DNA of 12,438 nt, from the NCBI GenBank assembly GCA_943369575.1, contig CALRNP020000176.1:1-12438 (forward strand), in the 5' to 3' direction. The notes beneath the pieces were generated by a model. The model was not told the origin of the DNA, ran no database searches, and worked only from the letters and a program-made list of their open reading frames with translations. Positions 6,024 through 12,438 of the stretch are shown piece after piece (the first letter of the stretch is position 1; the number at the start of each line of letters is the position of its first letter). This DNA comes from Azorhizobium sp943369575. GTDB taxonomy: Bacteria > Pseudomonadota > Alphaproteobacteria > Rhizobiales > Xanthobacteraceae. A program made the translations under genes and the position numbers.

Positions 6024-6038
6024 AGGGCCTTCAGCCCT
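6024..6038 (-). terminator. Short hairpin just after the oxoprolinase stop
   Basis: AGGGC (6024-6028) pairs with GCCCT (6034-6038) around 5 bases. On the minus strand it starts 6 bases after the oxoprolinase stop and is followed by TTGCATATGAT, a loosely AT-rich tail. It is a weak intrinsic-terminator candidate. Confidence 0.35.
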
Positions 6039-6044
6039 CTCCGC

Positions 6045-9000
6045 TCACCCCTGGCCGCGCAGGGCCGGATCGCCATAGCCGCCGCCGGTGGGGGTGACGA
6101 CGATCACCGCCTCGCCCGCTTCCAGCACGGTCTGGGTGCAGCCCGCCATGGGCTCCAGGCGACCGTCGAGCCGGCGCACATAGCCCTCGCCCACCTGGCC
6201 CGGCTCGCCGCCGGCGACGCCGAACGGACGCACCCGCCGGTGCGAGGACAGAAGCGCGCACTCCATGCTCTCCAGGAAGCGGATGCGGCGATAGGTGCCG
6301 CCGCCCGCATTCCACTGGCCGTTGCCGCCGGAACCTTCCCGCACGTGGAAATCCTCCAGCAGCACCGGGAAGCGGGTCTCCAGGATTTCCGGATCGGTCA
6401 GGCGGGAGTTGGTCATGTGCACATGCACGCCGTCGGTGCCGTCGAAGCCGGGACCGGCGGGCGAGCCGGAGCAGATGGTCTCGTAATATTGGTAGGCGTC
6501 ATTGCCGAAGGTGAGGTTGTTCATGGTGCCCTGGGAGGCCGACATGGCGCCCAGCGCCCCGAACAGGCAGTTGGTGACCGCCTGCGAGGTCTCCACATTG
6601 CCCGCCACCACCGCCGCCGGGAACTGCGGCGACAGCATGGAGCCATCCGGCACCACGATGCGGATCGGCCGCAGGCAACCGGCATTCATGGGGATCTCGT
6701 CCTCCACCATGACCCGGAACACATAGAGCACGGCGGCGCGGGTGACCGGCTCGGGGGCGTTGAAATTGGTGGGCTGCTGCGGCGAGGTGCCGGTGAAGTC
6801 CACCGTCGCCTCGCGCTTGGCCTTGTCGACGGTGATCTTGACCTGGATCACCGTGCCCTGGTCCATCTCATAGCTGAAGGAGGCATCCGACAGCCGGTCC
6901 AGCACCCGGCGCACGCTCTCGGCGGCATTGTCCTGCACGTGGCCCATATAGGCCTTCACCACATCCAGGCCGAAGGTGGCGATCATCTTGTTGAGTTCGC
7001 GCACCCCCTTCTCATTGGCGGCGATCTGCGCCTTGAGATCGGCAATGTTCTGCACCGGATTGCGCACCGGATATTTCGCCCCGGTGAGCAACGCCAGCAG
7101 CTCCGCCTCGCGGAACCGGCCCTGGTCCACCAGCTTGAAATTGTCGATATAGACGCCTTCTTCCTCGATATTGGTGGCCAGCGGGCTCATGGAGCCCGGC
7201 GCCACGCCGCCCACGTCCGCATGGTGGCCGCGGGAAGCCGCCCAGAACAGCAGTTCCGAGCCGTCCGCATTGAACACCGGCGTCACCACGGTGATGTCGG
7301 GGAGATGGGTGCCGCCATTATAGGGGGCGTTGAGCGCGAACACGTCGCCGGGGCGCACGTTGCCGGCATTCTCGCGGATCACCGTCTCCACCGAGCGATC
7401 CATGGAGCCCAGGTGCACCGGCATGTGCGGGGCATTGGCCACCAGTTCGCCGGTGCCGGAGAACACCGCGCAGGAGAAGTCCAGCCGCTCCTTGATGTTC
7501 ACCGAATAAGCGGTGTTCTGGAGCGTCACGCCCATCTGCTCGGCGATGGACATGAACAGATTGTTGAACACCTCCAGCATCACCGGGTCGGCCTTGGTGC
7601 CCACCGCGCCGGCGCGCTGCAATTCTTCGGTGCGGGCCAGCAGCAGGTGATCCTTGGCGGTCACCTGCGCCCGCCAGCCGGGCTCCACCACCACGGTCTG
7701 GTTGGGCTCGATGACAATGGCCGGCCCCTGCACCGCCATGCCGGGGTGGAAATCCGCCCGCAGCACCACGGGGGCCTGATGCCAGGCCCCGCGCGAGAAG
7801 AAGCGCACCGTGCGCGTCACCTTGGGATCGGACCCGTCCAGCGGCAGGTCGGGCTCGGCGATGCCGGCGCCGCCGCCGAAGGACTGCACCTCCAGGGCTT
7901 CGGCCACCACCGGCTTTTCCGGCGAGACGAAGCCGAACTGGGCGCGGTGCTTGTCCTCGAACTCGGCGATCATGGCGCCATGGTCGGCCAAGGTGACCGG
8001 GAGCGCGGTGTCGGTGCCTTCATAGCGCAGGTGCAACTTGGCCTCGTTGCCCGCCGCCGCGCCGGTGACGCCCTGCCCCGCCAGTTCCGCCACGGTCTCC
8101 AGGGTCAGCGCCGCGCGCATCGCCTCCACTTCGGCCAGGACCGCCGCATCCAGGAGCGCCCCGACCGCCTTGGTGCGGTGGGCGCGGATGTCGGCGAGAC
8201 CCATGCCATAGGCCGAGAGCAGGCCGGAGAAGGGATGGATCAGCACCTTGGTCATGCCCAGCGCATCGGCCACCAGGCAGGCATGCTGGCCGCCGGCGCC
8301 GCCGAAGCAGTTCAGGGCATAGCGGGTGACGTCATAGCCGCGCTCCACCGAGATCTTCTTGATGGCATTGGCCATGTTCTCCACCGCGATGGTGACGAAG
8401 CCGTCCGCCACCATCTCCGGCGCCCGGCCGTCGCCGATCTCGGCCGCCATGGCCTCGAAGCGCCCGCGCACCGCGTCCGCATCCAGCGCCTCGTTCTGAG
8501 CCGGGCCGAAGATCTTCGGGAAGAAGTCTGGGATCAGCTTGCCCAGCATCACATTGGCGTCGGTCACCGCCAGCGGCCCGCCGCGGCGATAGCAGGCAGG
8601 TCCCGGATTGGCGCCGGCGCTGTCGGGGCCGACGCGGAAGCGGGCGCCGTCATAATGCAAGATCGAGCCGCCGCCCGCCGCCACCGTATGGATGCGCATC
8701 ATCGGCGCGCGGATGCGCACGCCGGCCACCTCGGTATCGAAGGCCCGCTCCAGCTCGCCATCGAAATGGCACACGTCCGTGGAGGTGCCGCCCATGTCGA
8801 AGCCGATGATGCGGTCGAGGCCGGCAAGCTCGCCGGTCTTGGCCGCGCCCACCACGCCGCCGGCCGGGCCGGACAGCAGCGCGTCCTTGCCCTGGAACAG
8901 ATCGGCGGCGGTGAGCCCGCCGGACGACATCATGAACATCAGCCGGATGGCTTCATCCGGCCCGGCGGCGCCGGCGCCCAATTCATCCGCCACCTGGCGC

Positions 9001-9689
9001 ACATAGCGGCGCAGGATCGGCGAGAGATAGGCATCCACCACCGTGGTGTCGCCGCGTCCCACCAGCTTGATCAGCGGCGACACCTCATGGGAGACGGACA
9101 CTTGCGCGAACCCAAGTTCGCGGGCGAGCCCGGCCACCTGCGCCTCATGGGCCGGATAGCGATAGCCATGCATGAAGACGATGGCGACTGCCTCGATGCC
9201 ATCGGCCTTGGCCGCCTCAAGGGCGATGCGGACGGCGGCCAGATCCGGCGCCTGCTCCACGGTGCCGTCGGCGCGCACCCGCTCGGCCACTTCCAGCACC
9301 TGCTCGAACAGCATGTCCGGCTTGACGATCTTCTTGGCGAAGATCTTCGGCCGGGCCTGATAGCCGATCTTCAGCGCATCCTTGAAGCCGGCGGTGGTCA
9401 CCAGCAGCGTCCGGTCGCCTTTGCGCTCCAGGAGAGCATTGGTGGCGACCGTTGTGCCCATCTTCACGGCAGAAACCAGCCCTTGGGGAATGGGCGCCCC
9501 CGCCGGCAGGCCGAGAAGCTCGCGAATGCCGTGGACGGCGGCGTCCTTATAGGCCTCGGGATTTTCCGACAGGACTTTGTGAGCCAGCAATGTACCGTCG
9601 GGTTTACGGCCAACGATATCGGTGAAGGTGCCGCCACGATCGATCCAGAATTCCCAGCTTGCCGGCGTGGCAATTCGATCGGTCGTCAT
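6045..9689 (-). CDS. 5-oxoprolinase (ATP-hydrolysing), fused HyuA-HyuB type
   Basis: Predicted to hydrolyse 5-oxo-L-proline (pyroglutamate) to L-glutamate with ATP, in the cytoplasm. The 1214-residue product has the length of the single-chain enzyme. The HyuA half (about 1-690) opens with the actin-like nucleotide loop D17-RGGTFTDIVG. It also holds VATNALLERKG, FDMGGTSTDV near 295-305, GGGSILHYDG near 336-345, and PDSAGANPGPACYRRGG. The HyuB half (about 700-1214) begins DPVMLEVFNNLFMSIAEQMG. It has NAPYNGGTHLPDITVV near 785-800 and ends with a glycine-rich VVTPTGGGYGDP segment typical of the family. The fused form and these motifs favour 5-oxoprolinase over N-methylhydantoinase or acetone carboxylase, whose subunits are separate; specificity is not proven. 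ATG 9689 is preferred to the upstream open frame (to 9815) because AGGAG lies 7 bases before it. It is divergent from a TRAP transporter operon that could bring in the substrate. Confidence 0.92.
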   Translation of the reverse strand: MTTDRIATPASWEFWIDRGGTFTDIVGRKPDGTLLAHKVLSENPEAYKDAAVHGIRELLGLPAGAPIPQGLVSAVKMGTTVATNALLERKGDRTLLVTTAGFKDALKIGYQARPKIFAKKIVKPDMLFEQVLEVAERVRADGTVEQAPDLAAVRIALEAAKADGIEAVAIVFMHGYRYPAHEAQVAGLARELGFAQVSVSHEVSPLIKLVGRGDTTVVDAYLSPILRRYVRQVADELGAGAAGPDEAIRLMFMMSSGGLTAADLFQGKDALLSGPAGGVVGAAKTGELAGLDRIIGFDMGGTSTDVCHFDGELERAFDTEVAGVRIRAPMMRIHTVAAGGGSILHYDGARFRVGPDSAGANPGPACYRRGGPLAVTDANVMLGKLIPDFFPKIFGPAQNEALDADAVRGRFEAMAAEIGDGRAPEMVADGFVTIAVENMANAIKKISVERGYDVTRYALNCFGGAGGQHACLVADALGMTKVLIHPFSGLLSAYGMGLADIRAHRTKAVGALLDAAVLAEVEAMRAALTLETVAELAGQGVTGAAAGNEAKLHLRYEGTDTALPVTLADHGAMIAEFEDKHRAQFGFVSPEKPVVAEALEVQSFGGGAGIAEPDLPLDGSDPKVTRTVRFFSRGAWHQAPVVLRADFHPGMAVQGPAIVIEPNQTVVVEPGWRAQVTAKDHLLLARTEELQRAGAVGTKADPVMLEVFNNLFMSIAEQMGVTLQNTAYSVNIKERLDFSCAVFSGTGELVANAPHMPVHLGSMDRSVETVIRENAGNVRPGDVFALNAPYNGGTHLPDITVVTPVFNADGSELLFWAASRGHHADVGGVAPGSMSPLATNIEEEGVYIDNFKLVDQGRFREAELLALLTGAKYPVRNPVQNIADLKAQIAANEKGVRELNKMIATFGLDVVKAYMGHVQDNAAESVRRVLDRLSDASFSYEMDQGTVIQVKITVDKAKREATVDFTGTSPQQPTNFNAPEPVTRAAVLYVFRVMVEDEIPMNAGCLRPIRIVVPDGSMLSPQFPAAVVAGNVETSQAVTNCLFGALGAMSASQGTMNNLTFGNDAYQYYETICSGSPAGPGFDGTDGVHVHMTNSRLTDPEILETRFPVLLEDFHVREGSGGNGQWNAGGGTYRRIRFLESMECALLSSHRRVRPFGVAGGEPGQVGEGYVRRLDGRLEPMAGCTQTVLEAGEAVIVVTPTGGGYGDPALRGQG

Positions 9690-9696
9690 GGCGTCA

Positions 9697-9701
9697 CTCC
9701 T
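9697..9701 (-). promoter_or_regulatory. Ribosome binding site that sets the oxoprolinase start
   Basis: AGGAG on the minus strand, 7 bases before ATG 9689. It rules in this start over the 42-codon upstream extension of the same frame, whose translation has no family resemblance. Confidence 0.65.
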
Positions 9702-9829
9702 GATTGCGCGCACCGACGGACAGGCGCGTGGCACGATCTTTGCTGCACCGCACCAGCCGCCCGGGCACCCGGAAACAGCCGACGCATGGGGCATCGGAAG
9801 CCGCAACCAAGACACGGGGTGATTTCTTC

Positions 9830-9846
9830 GTCAACGTTTCGTTGAC
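9830..9846. promoter_or_regulatory. Palindromic operator candidate GTCAACG-TTT-CGTTGAC
   Basis: Two perfect 7-base half-sites (9830-9836, 9840-9846) are separated by TTT. It lies in the AT-rich patch of the divergent region, and its right half overlaps the TTGACA box at 9842-9847. The compact, symmetric form suits a dimeric repressor such as a GntR-family protein, but no regulator gene is in the window, so the binding protein is unknown. A 3-base loop makes it a better DNA operator than an RNA hairpin. Confidence 0.5.
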
Positions 9847-9870
9847 AAAATATCGAGATGCCCCAAAAAT
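9842..9870 (+). promoter_or_regulatory. Candidate promoter for the TRAP operon
   Basis: TTGACA (9842-9847) matches the -35 consensus exactly. Seventeen bases later AAAAAT (9865-9870) is a modest -10. This would start transcription about 150 bases before dctQ. The palindrome overlapping the -35 box would let a repressor block it. Confidence 0.45.
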
Positions 9871-10014
9871 GCCATCAAGCGCCCTGGAGCGCGTGGCTCT
9901 CCGCCAGAGGATCCAATGACCCGCGAAGTCTCTCGACACCGAACATCGCTTCGGGCCGCCGCCGCGCATCATGGTAGTTCCCATACGGCAGGCGGCAAGC
10001 CGTTTCCGTGGCGC

Positions 10015-10020
10015 GGAGGA
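10015..10020 (+). promoter_or_regulatory. Ribosome binding site that sets the dctQ start
   Basis: GGAGGA with 8 bases to ATG 10029. It decides for this start over the GTG at 10008, which would place the same GGAGGA inside the coding sequence. Confidence 0.7.
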
Positions 10021-10028
10021 CGCGGCGT

Positions 10029-10577
10029 ATGATCCGGCGGGCCCTCGATGCGCTCTACCTCGCCTCCGGCATCCTCGCCGGCCTGTTCCTGCTCGCCATC
10101 TTCGGTCTGATGATCGGCCTTTCCGCCGGCCGCGAAGTCGCCATCAACATTCCCGCCGGCGATGATTTCGCCGCCTGGTGCATGGCCGCCATGGCCTTCC
10201 TCGGCCTCGCGCACACCTTCAAGAAGGGCGAGATGATCCGGGTCGGCCTGCTGCTGGAGAGGCTGCACGGCCGCACGCGCCAGTTCTTCGAGATCCTGGC
10301 CTTGGTGGTCGGCTCGTCCTTCATCTTCTACTTCGCCAAGAACGCGGTGCAGCTGACCTACGATTCCTATCGCTTCGACGACATGTCCCAGGGCGTGATC
10401 GCCGTGCCTTTGTGGATCCCGCAGAGCGGCTACGCCCTCGGCCTGGTGATCCTCTTGATCGCCATGCTGGATGAACTGGTCCATGTGGCCCGCGGCAACC
10501 GTCCGCGCTTTGAGAAGGATCCGCCCTTGACGCCCGAGGAACTGGTCGAGCGCGTCGCCTCCGGCGGGGGCGTCTGA
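10029..10577 (+). CDS. dctQ: TRAP transporter small permease (DctQ)
   Basis: Small membrane subunit of a tripartite ATP-independent periplasmic transporter, which uses an ion gradient rather than ATP. The 182-residue protein shows the family's four predicted membrane helices at about 11-31, 46-64, 86-108 and 131-151. It carries the conserved H-T-F-K-K-G-E-M-I-R-V motif (62-72) between helices 2 and 3 and the late VPLWIPQSGYALG segment (126-138). The C-terminal tail (155-182) is charged and probably cytoplasmic. Start ATG 10029 has GGAGGA 8 bases upstream. The stop is one base before the dctM ATG, so the two are translationally coupled. Divergence from a 5-oxoprolinase gene suggests a pyroglutamate transporter; the permease itself does not show specificity. 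Confidence 0.9.
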   Translation: MIRRALDALYLASGILAGLFLLAIFGLMIGLSAGREVAINIPAGDDFAAWCMAAMAFLGLAHTFKKGEMIRVGLLLERLHGRTRQFFEILALVVGSSFIFYFAKNAVQLTYDSYRFDDMSQGVIAVPLWIPQSGYALGLVILLIAMLDELVHVARGNRPRFEKDPPLTPEELVERVASGGGV

Positions 10578-10578
10578 C

Positions 10579-11895
10579 ATGTTTGAACACCTCGGGCTCG
10601 TCCCGCTCTCCATCATCCTTTTAATGCTGCTGGTGGCGATCCTCGCCAGCGGCGTCTGGGTCGCCATCGGCCTCGGCCTCGTGGGCCTCGCGGCCATGAC
10701 GCTGACCACCAACGTCCCCATCGGCCAGGTGCTCGCCACCACCGTGTGGAGCGCCTCGGCCTCCTGGACCCTGGCGGCGCTGCCGCTGTTCATCTGGATG
10801 GGCGAGATCCTGTTCAGGACCCGACTATCGGAAGAGATGTTCCGGGGCCTGGCCCCCTGGCTGCAATGGCTCCCCGGCCGCCTGCTGCATGTGAACGTGA
10901 TCGGCTGCGGCATCTTCGCGGCGGTGTCCGGCTCGTCCGCCGCCACCTGCGCCACCATCGGCAAGATCGCGCTGCCGGAACTGGACAAGCGCGGTTACGA
11001 CAAGGGCCTGGCGCTGGGCTCGCTCGCGGGCTCCGGCACGTTGGGGCTGCTGATCCCGCCGTCCATTCCCATGGTGGTCTATGCGGTCACCGCCAACGTC
11101 TCGGTGCTGCAGGTGTTCCTCGCCGGCTTCCTGCCGGGCCTGCTGGTGATGGGGCTCTACAGCGGCTACATCATCCTGTGGTCGCTGCTGAACCCCGGCA
11201 AGACGCCGCCGCGCGACCCGCCCATGTCGCTGCGCATGAAGCTGCGGGAATCCTCCAAGCTGGCGCCCTGCCTGCTGCTGATCCTCGGCGTGTTCCTGTC
11301 GCTGGTGCTGGGCCTTGCCACCGCCACCGAATGCGCCGCCTGGGGCGTGCTCGGCGCCCTGGCGCTGGCCGCCTGGAGCCGCACGCTCACCTGGGAGACC
11401 TTCGTCCAGAGCCTGATGAGCGCCACCCGGCTGTCGTGCATGATCATGCTGATCATCGCCGGCGCCGCCTTCACCACCGCCGCCATGGCCTATACCGGCA
11501 TTCCGGTGGCGCTGGCGGAGTGGGTGCAGGGGCTCAACCTCACGCCGGGTAAACTCGCCCTTGCCCTAACGGTCATGTACATTATCCTCGGCTGTCTCAT
11601 CGACGGCATTTCGATGATCGTGCTCACGGCCGTCATCGTGCTGCCCATGGTGAAGCAAGCGGGGTTCGACCTGGTATGGTTCGGCGTCTACCTCGTGATC
11701 CATGTGGAGATGGCGCAGATCACCCCGCCGGTCGGCTTCAATCTGTTCGTGCTGCAGAACATGAGCGGCCGCGACACCTGGACGGTCGCCAAGGCGGCGT
11801 TCCCGTTCTTCGTCCTGCTCAACATCGCCGTCATCATCATCACCATGTTCCCGGAAATTGCCCTGGTGCTCCCGCGCTATGTGTTTCCGGGCTGA
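10579..11895 (+). CDS. dctM: TRAP transporter large permease (DctM)
   Basis: The 438-residue polytopic protein is the translocation subunit of the transporter and has the usual length for DctM. It is hydrophobic throughout, with about a dozen helices expected. Family signatures include GSSAATCATIG (118-128), GSLAGSGTLGLLIPPSIPM (147-165) and, in the second inverted half, QITPPVGFNLFVLQNMSG (380-397). The two G-rich hairpin motifs are where the substrate and coupling ions are thought to bind in this family. It begins one base after dctQ and is followed 35 bp later by the receptor gene, giving the order Q-M-P. No frame break or missing motif is seen. Confidence 0.94.
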   Translation: MFEHLGLVPLSIILLMLLVAILASGVWVAIGLGLVGLAAMTLTTNVPIGQVLATTVWSASASWTLAALPLFIWMGEILFRTRLSEEMFRGLAPWLQWLPGRLLHVNVIGCGIFAAVSGSSAATCATIGKIALPELDKRGYDKGLALGSLAGSGTLGLLIPPSIPMVVYAVTANVSVLQVFLAGFLPGLLVMGLYSGYIILWSLLNPGKTPPRDPPMSLRMKLRESSKLAPCLLLILGVFLSLVLGLATATECAAWGVLGALALAAWSRTLTWETFVQSLMSATRLSCMIMLIIAGAAFTTAAMAYTGIPVALAEWVQGLNLTPGKLALALTVMYIILGCLIDGISMIVLTAVIVLPMVKQAGFDLVWFGVYLVIHVEMAQITPPVGFNLFVLQNMSGRDTWTVAKAAFPFFVLLNIAVIIITMFPEIALVLPRYVFPG

Positions 11896-11930
11896 GTGCC
11901 GCTGCCCAACGACCCACAAGAGAGGCCTTC

Positions 11931-12438
11931 ATGACGCGCCTTCGTTCCTTTGCCGCCGCGCTCGTCGCCGGCGGACTTGCGACCCTCGCCGCCGGCACCG
12001 CCTCGGCCCAGACCAAATGGAACCTGCCGGCCGCCTATCCGGCCGACAATTTCCACACTGAGAACCTCACCCAGTTCTCCAAGGACGTGGAGGCGGCCAC
12101 CGGCGGCAAGCTGGTGATCACCATTCATCCCGGCGCCTCGCTGTTCAAGGCGCCCGAGATCAAGCGCGCGGTGATGACCGGCCAGGCCCAGGCCGGCGAA
12201 GTCATCATGTCGCTGCATGAGAATGAAGACCCGATCTTCGGCATCGACGTGGTGCCCTTCCTCGCCACCTCCTATCCGGCGGCGATGAAGCTCTATCTGG
12301 CCTCCAAGCCGGCGGTGGAGAAGAAGCTGGCCTCCCAGGGCCTCAAGCTGCTCTACACGGTGGCCTGGCCGCCCCAGGGCCTGTTCTCCAAGACCCCGGT
12401 CACCAAGATCGAGGACCTGAAGGGCGCCAAGTGGCGCG
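11931..12438 (+). CDS. dctP: TRAP transporter solute-binding protein (DctP), C-terminus cut by window edge
   Basis: The frame is open from ATG 11931 to the right edge: 169 codons of what is usually a protein of about 330. A Sec signal peptide is clear (MTRLRSF, hydrophobic stretch, then A-S-A before Q27), so the mature receptor is periplasmic. After cleavage the mature part starts QTKWNLPAAYPADNFHTEN, a typical DctP first strand. The last residues are EDLKGAKWR; the R at 169 matches the DctP family's conserved arginine that salt-bridges the substrate carboxylate, so a carboxylate ligand is expected. A DctP subfamily binding pyroglutamate is known from Bordetella pertussis (DctP6, DctP7), and the neighbouring 5-oxoprolinase makes that ligand plausible here; this is inference. 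GAGG lies 5 bases before the start. It is cotranscribed with dctQ and dctM. Confidence 0.92.
   Translation, partial: MTRLRSFAAALVAGGLATLAAGTASAQTKWNLPAAYPADNFHTENLTQFSKDVEAATGGKLVITIHPGASLFKAPEIKRAVMTGQAQAGEVIMSLHENEDPIFGIDVVPFLATSYPAAMKLYLASKPAVEKKLASQGLKLLYTVAWPPQGLFSKTPVTKIEDLKGAKWR

Larger units (their letters stand above)
9690..10028. promoter_or_regulatory. Divergent control region between the oxoprolinase and TRAP genes
   Basis: This 339-bp stretch carries no gene I can support; the short open frames across it look like chance translations. It must hold promoters for both directions. Its only AT-rich patch (about 9820-9870) contains a perfect palindrome and a -35-like TTGACA, listed separately. 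The rest, toward the TRAP start, is a 150-base leader in which I see only a weak ACGGC/GCCGT stem (9985-10003). Confidence 0.55.

Noticed and set aside
5997..9845. A 1282-codon open frame on the plus strand, antisense to the oxoprolinase gene
   Set aside because: Its translation is rich in His, Arg, Gly and Ala with no recognisable domain, as expected when the opposite strand of a GC-rich gene is read. The minus-strand frame gives a complete known enzyme.
9694..9984. Short open frames on both strands in the oxoprolinase-TRAP gap
   Set aside because: No ribosome binding site, no resemblance to any family, and they overlap the AT-rich palindrome and promoter candidate.
10008..10010. GTG as the start of dctQ
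   Set aside because: The strong GGAGGA lies downstream of it and is ideally spaced for ATG 10029; the extra residues MARRTRR add nothing typical of the family.
9969..10988. A 339-codon minus-strand frame across dctQ and the start of dctM
   Set aside because: It runs across two real coupled genes and has no domain; composition is that of a GC-rich antisense frame.
10746..11552. A 268-codon plus-strand frame inside dctM
   Set aside because: Out-of-frame reading of a membrane protein gene; the translation is Arg/Ala/Gly-rich without membrane segments.
1..12438. tRNA, rRNA, CRISPR, insertion sequence, prophage or genomic-island signals
   Set aside because: None seen: no arrays of spaced repeats, no transposase or integrase, no flanking direct repeats, and codon style looks uniform throughout.

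Overview
The window is a GC-rich stretch of bacterial chromosome. Protein content and style (fused 5-oxoprolinase, PmtA-like phospholipid methyltransferase, MltB-type transglycosylase with a C-terminal peptidoglycan-binding domain, complete TRAP transporter) point to an alphaproteobacterium of the order Hyphomicrobiales, perhaps Xanthobacteraceae. That placement is inferred from how the proteins look, not from a search. I see no insertion sequence, phage gene, CRISPR array, tRNA or rRNA. This is ordinary, densely coding chromosome, and I found no clear sign of an undescribed defence or mobile system.

Region 1 (1-3129, all minus strand). Read in the direction of transcription: galU (UTP-glucose-1-phosphate uridylyltransferase), a PmtA-like SAM-dependent methyltransferase, an atypical histidine-phosphatase-fold protein, pyrF (orotidine 5'-phosphate decarboxylase), and the first 27 codons of a DUF1330 protein cut by the left edge. 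The phosphatase and pyrF touch or overlap. The gaps around the methyltransferase are about 110 bp, and one of them holds a candidate promoter.

Region 2 (3130-5849). galE (UDP-glucose 4-epimerase) is divergent from galU across a 212-bp region with nested inverted repeats. GalU makes UDP-glucose and GalE interconverts UDP-glucose and UDP-galactose, so the pair supplies sugar nucleotides for cell-surface polysaccharide. A secreted lytic murein transglycosylase follows on the same strand, after two intergenic stem-loops.

Region 3 (5850-12438). The transglycosylase converges on a 1214-residue 5-oxoprolinase (minus strand). A 10-bp-stem inverted repeat between them is a likely shared terminator. 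Divergent from the oxoprolinase, across 339 bp, runs a TRAP transporter operon: small permease (DctQ), large permease (DctM) and a solute receptor (DctP, truncated by the right edge). The shared regulatory region has a perfect GTCAACG-TTT-CGTTGAC palindrome overlapping a TTGACA -35-like box. The layout suggests one unit that imports pyroglutamate (5-oxoproline) and hydrolyses it to glutamate. It is the most interesting part of the window, though its parts belong to known families.
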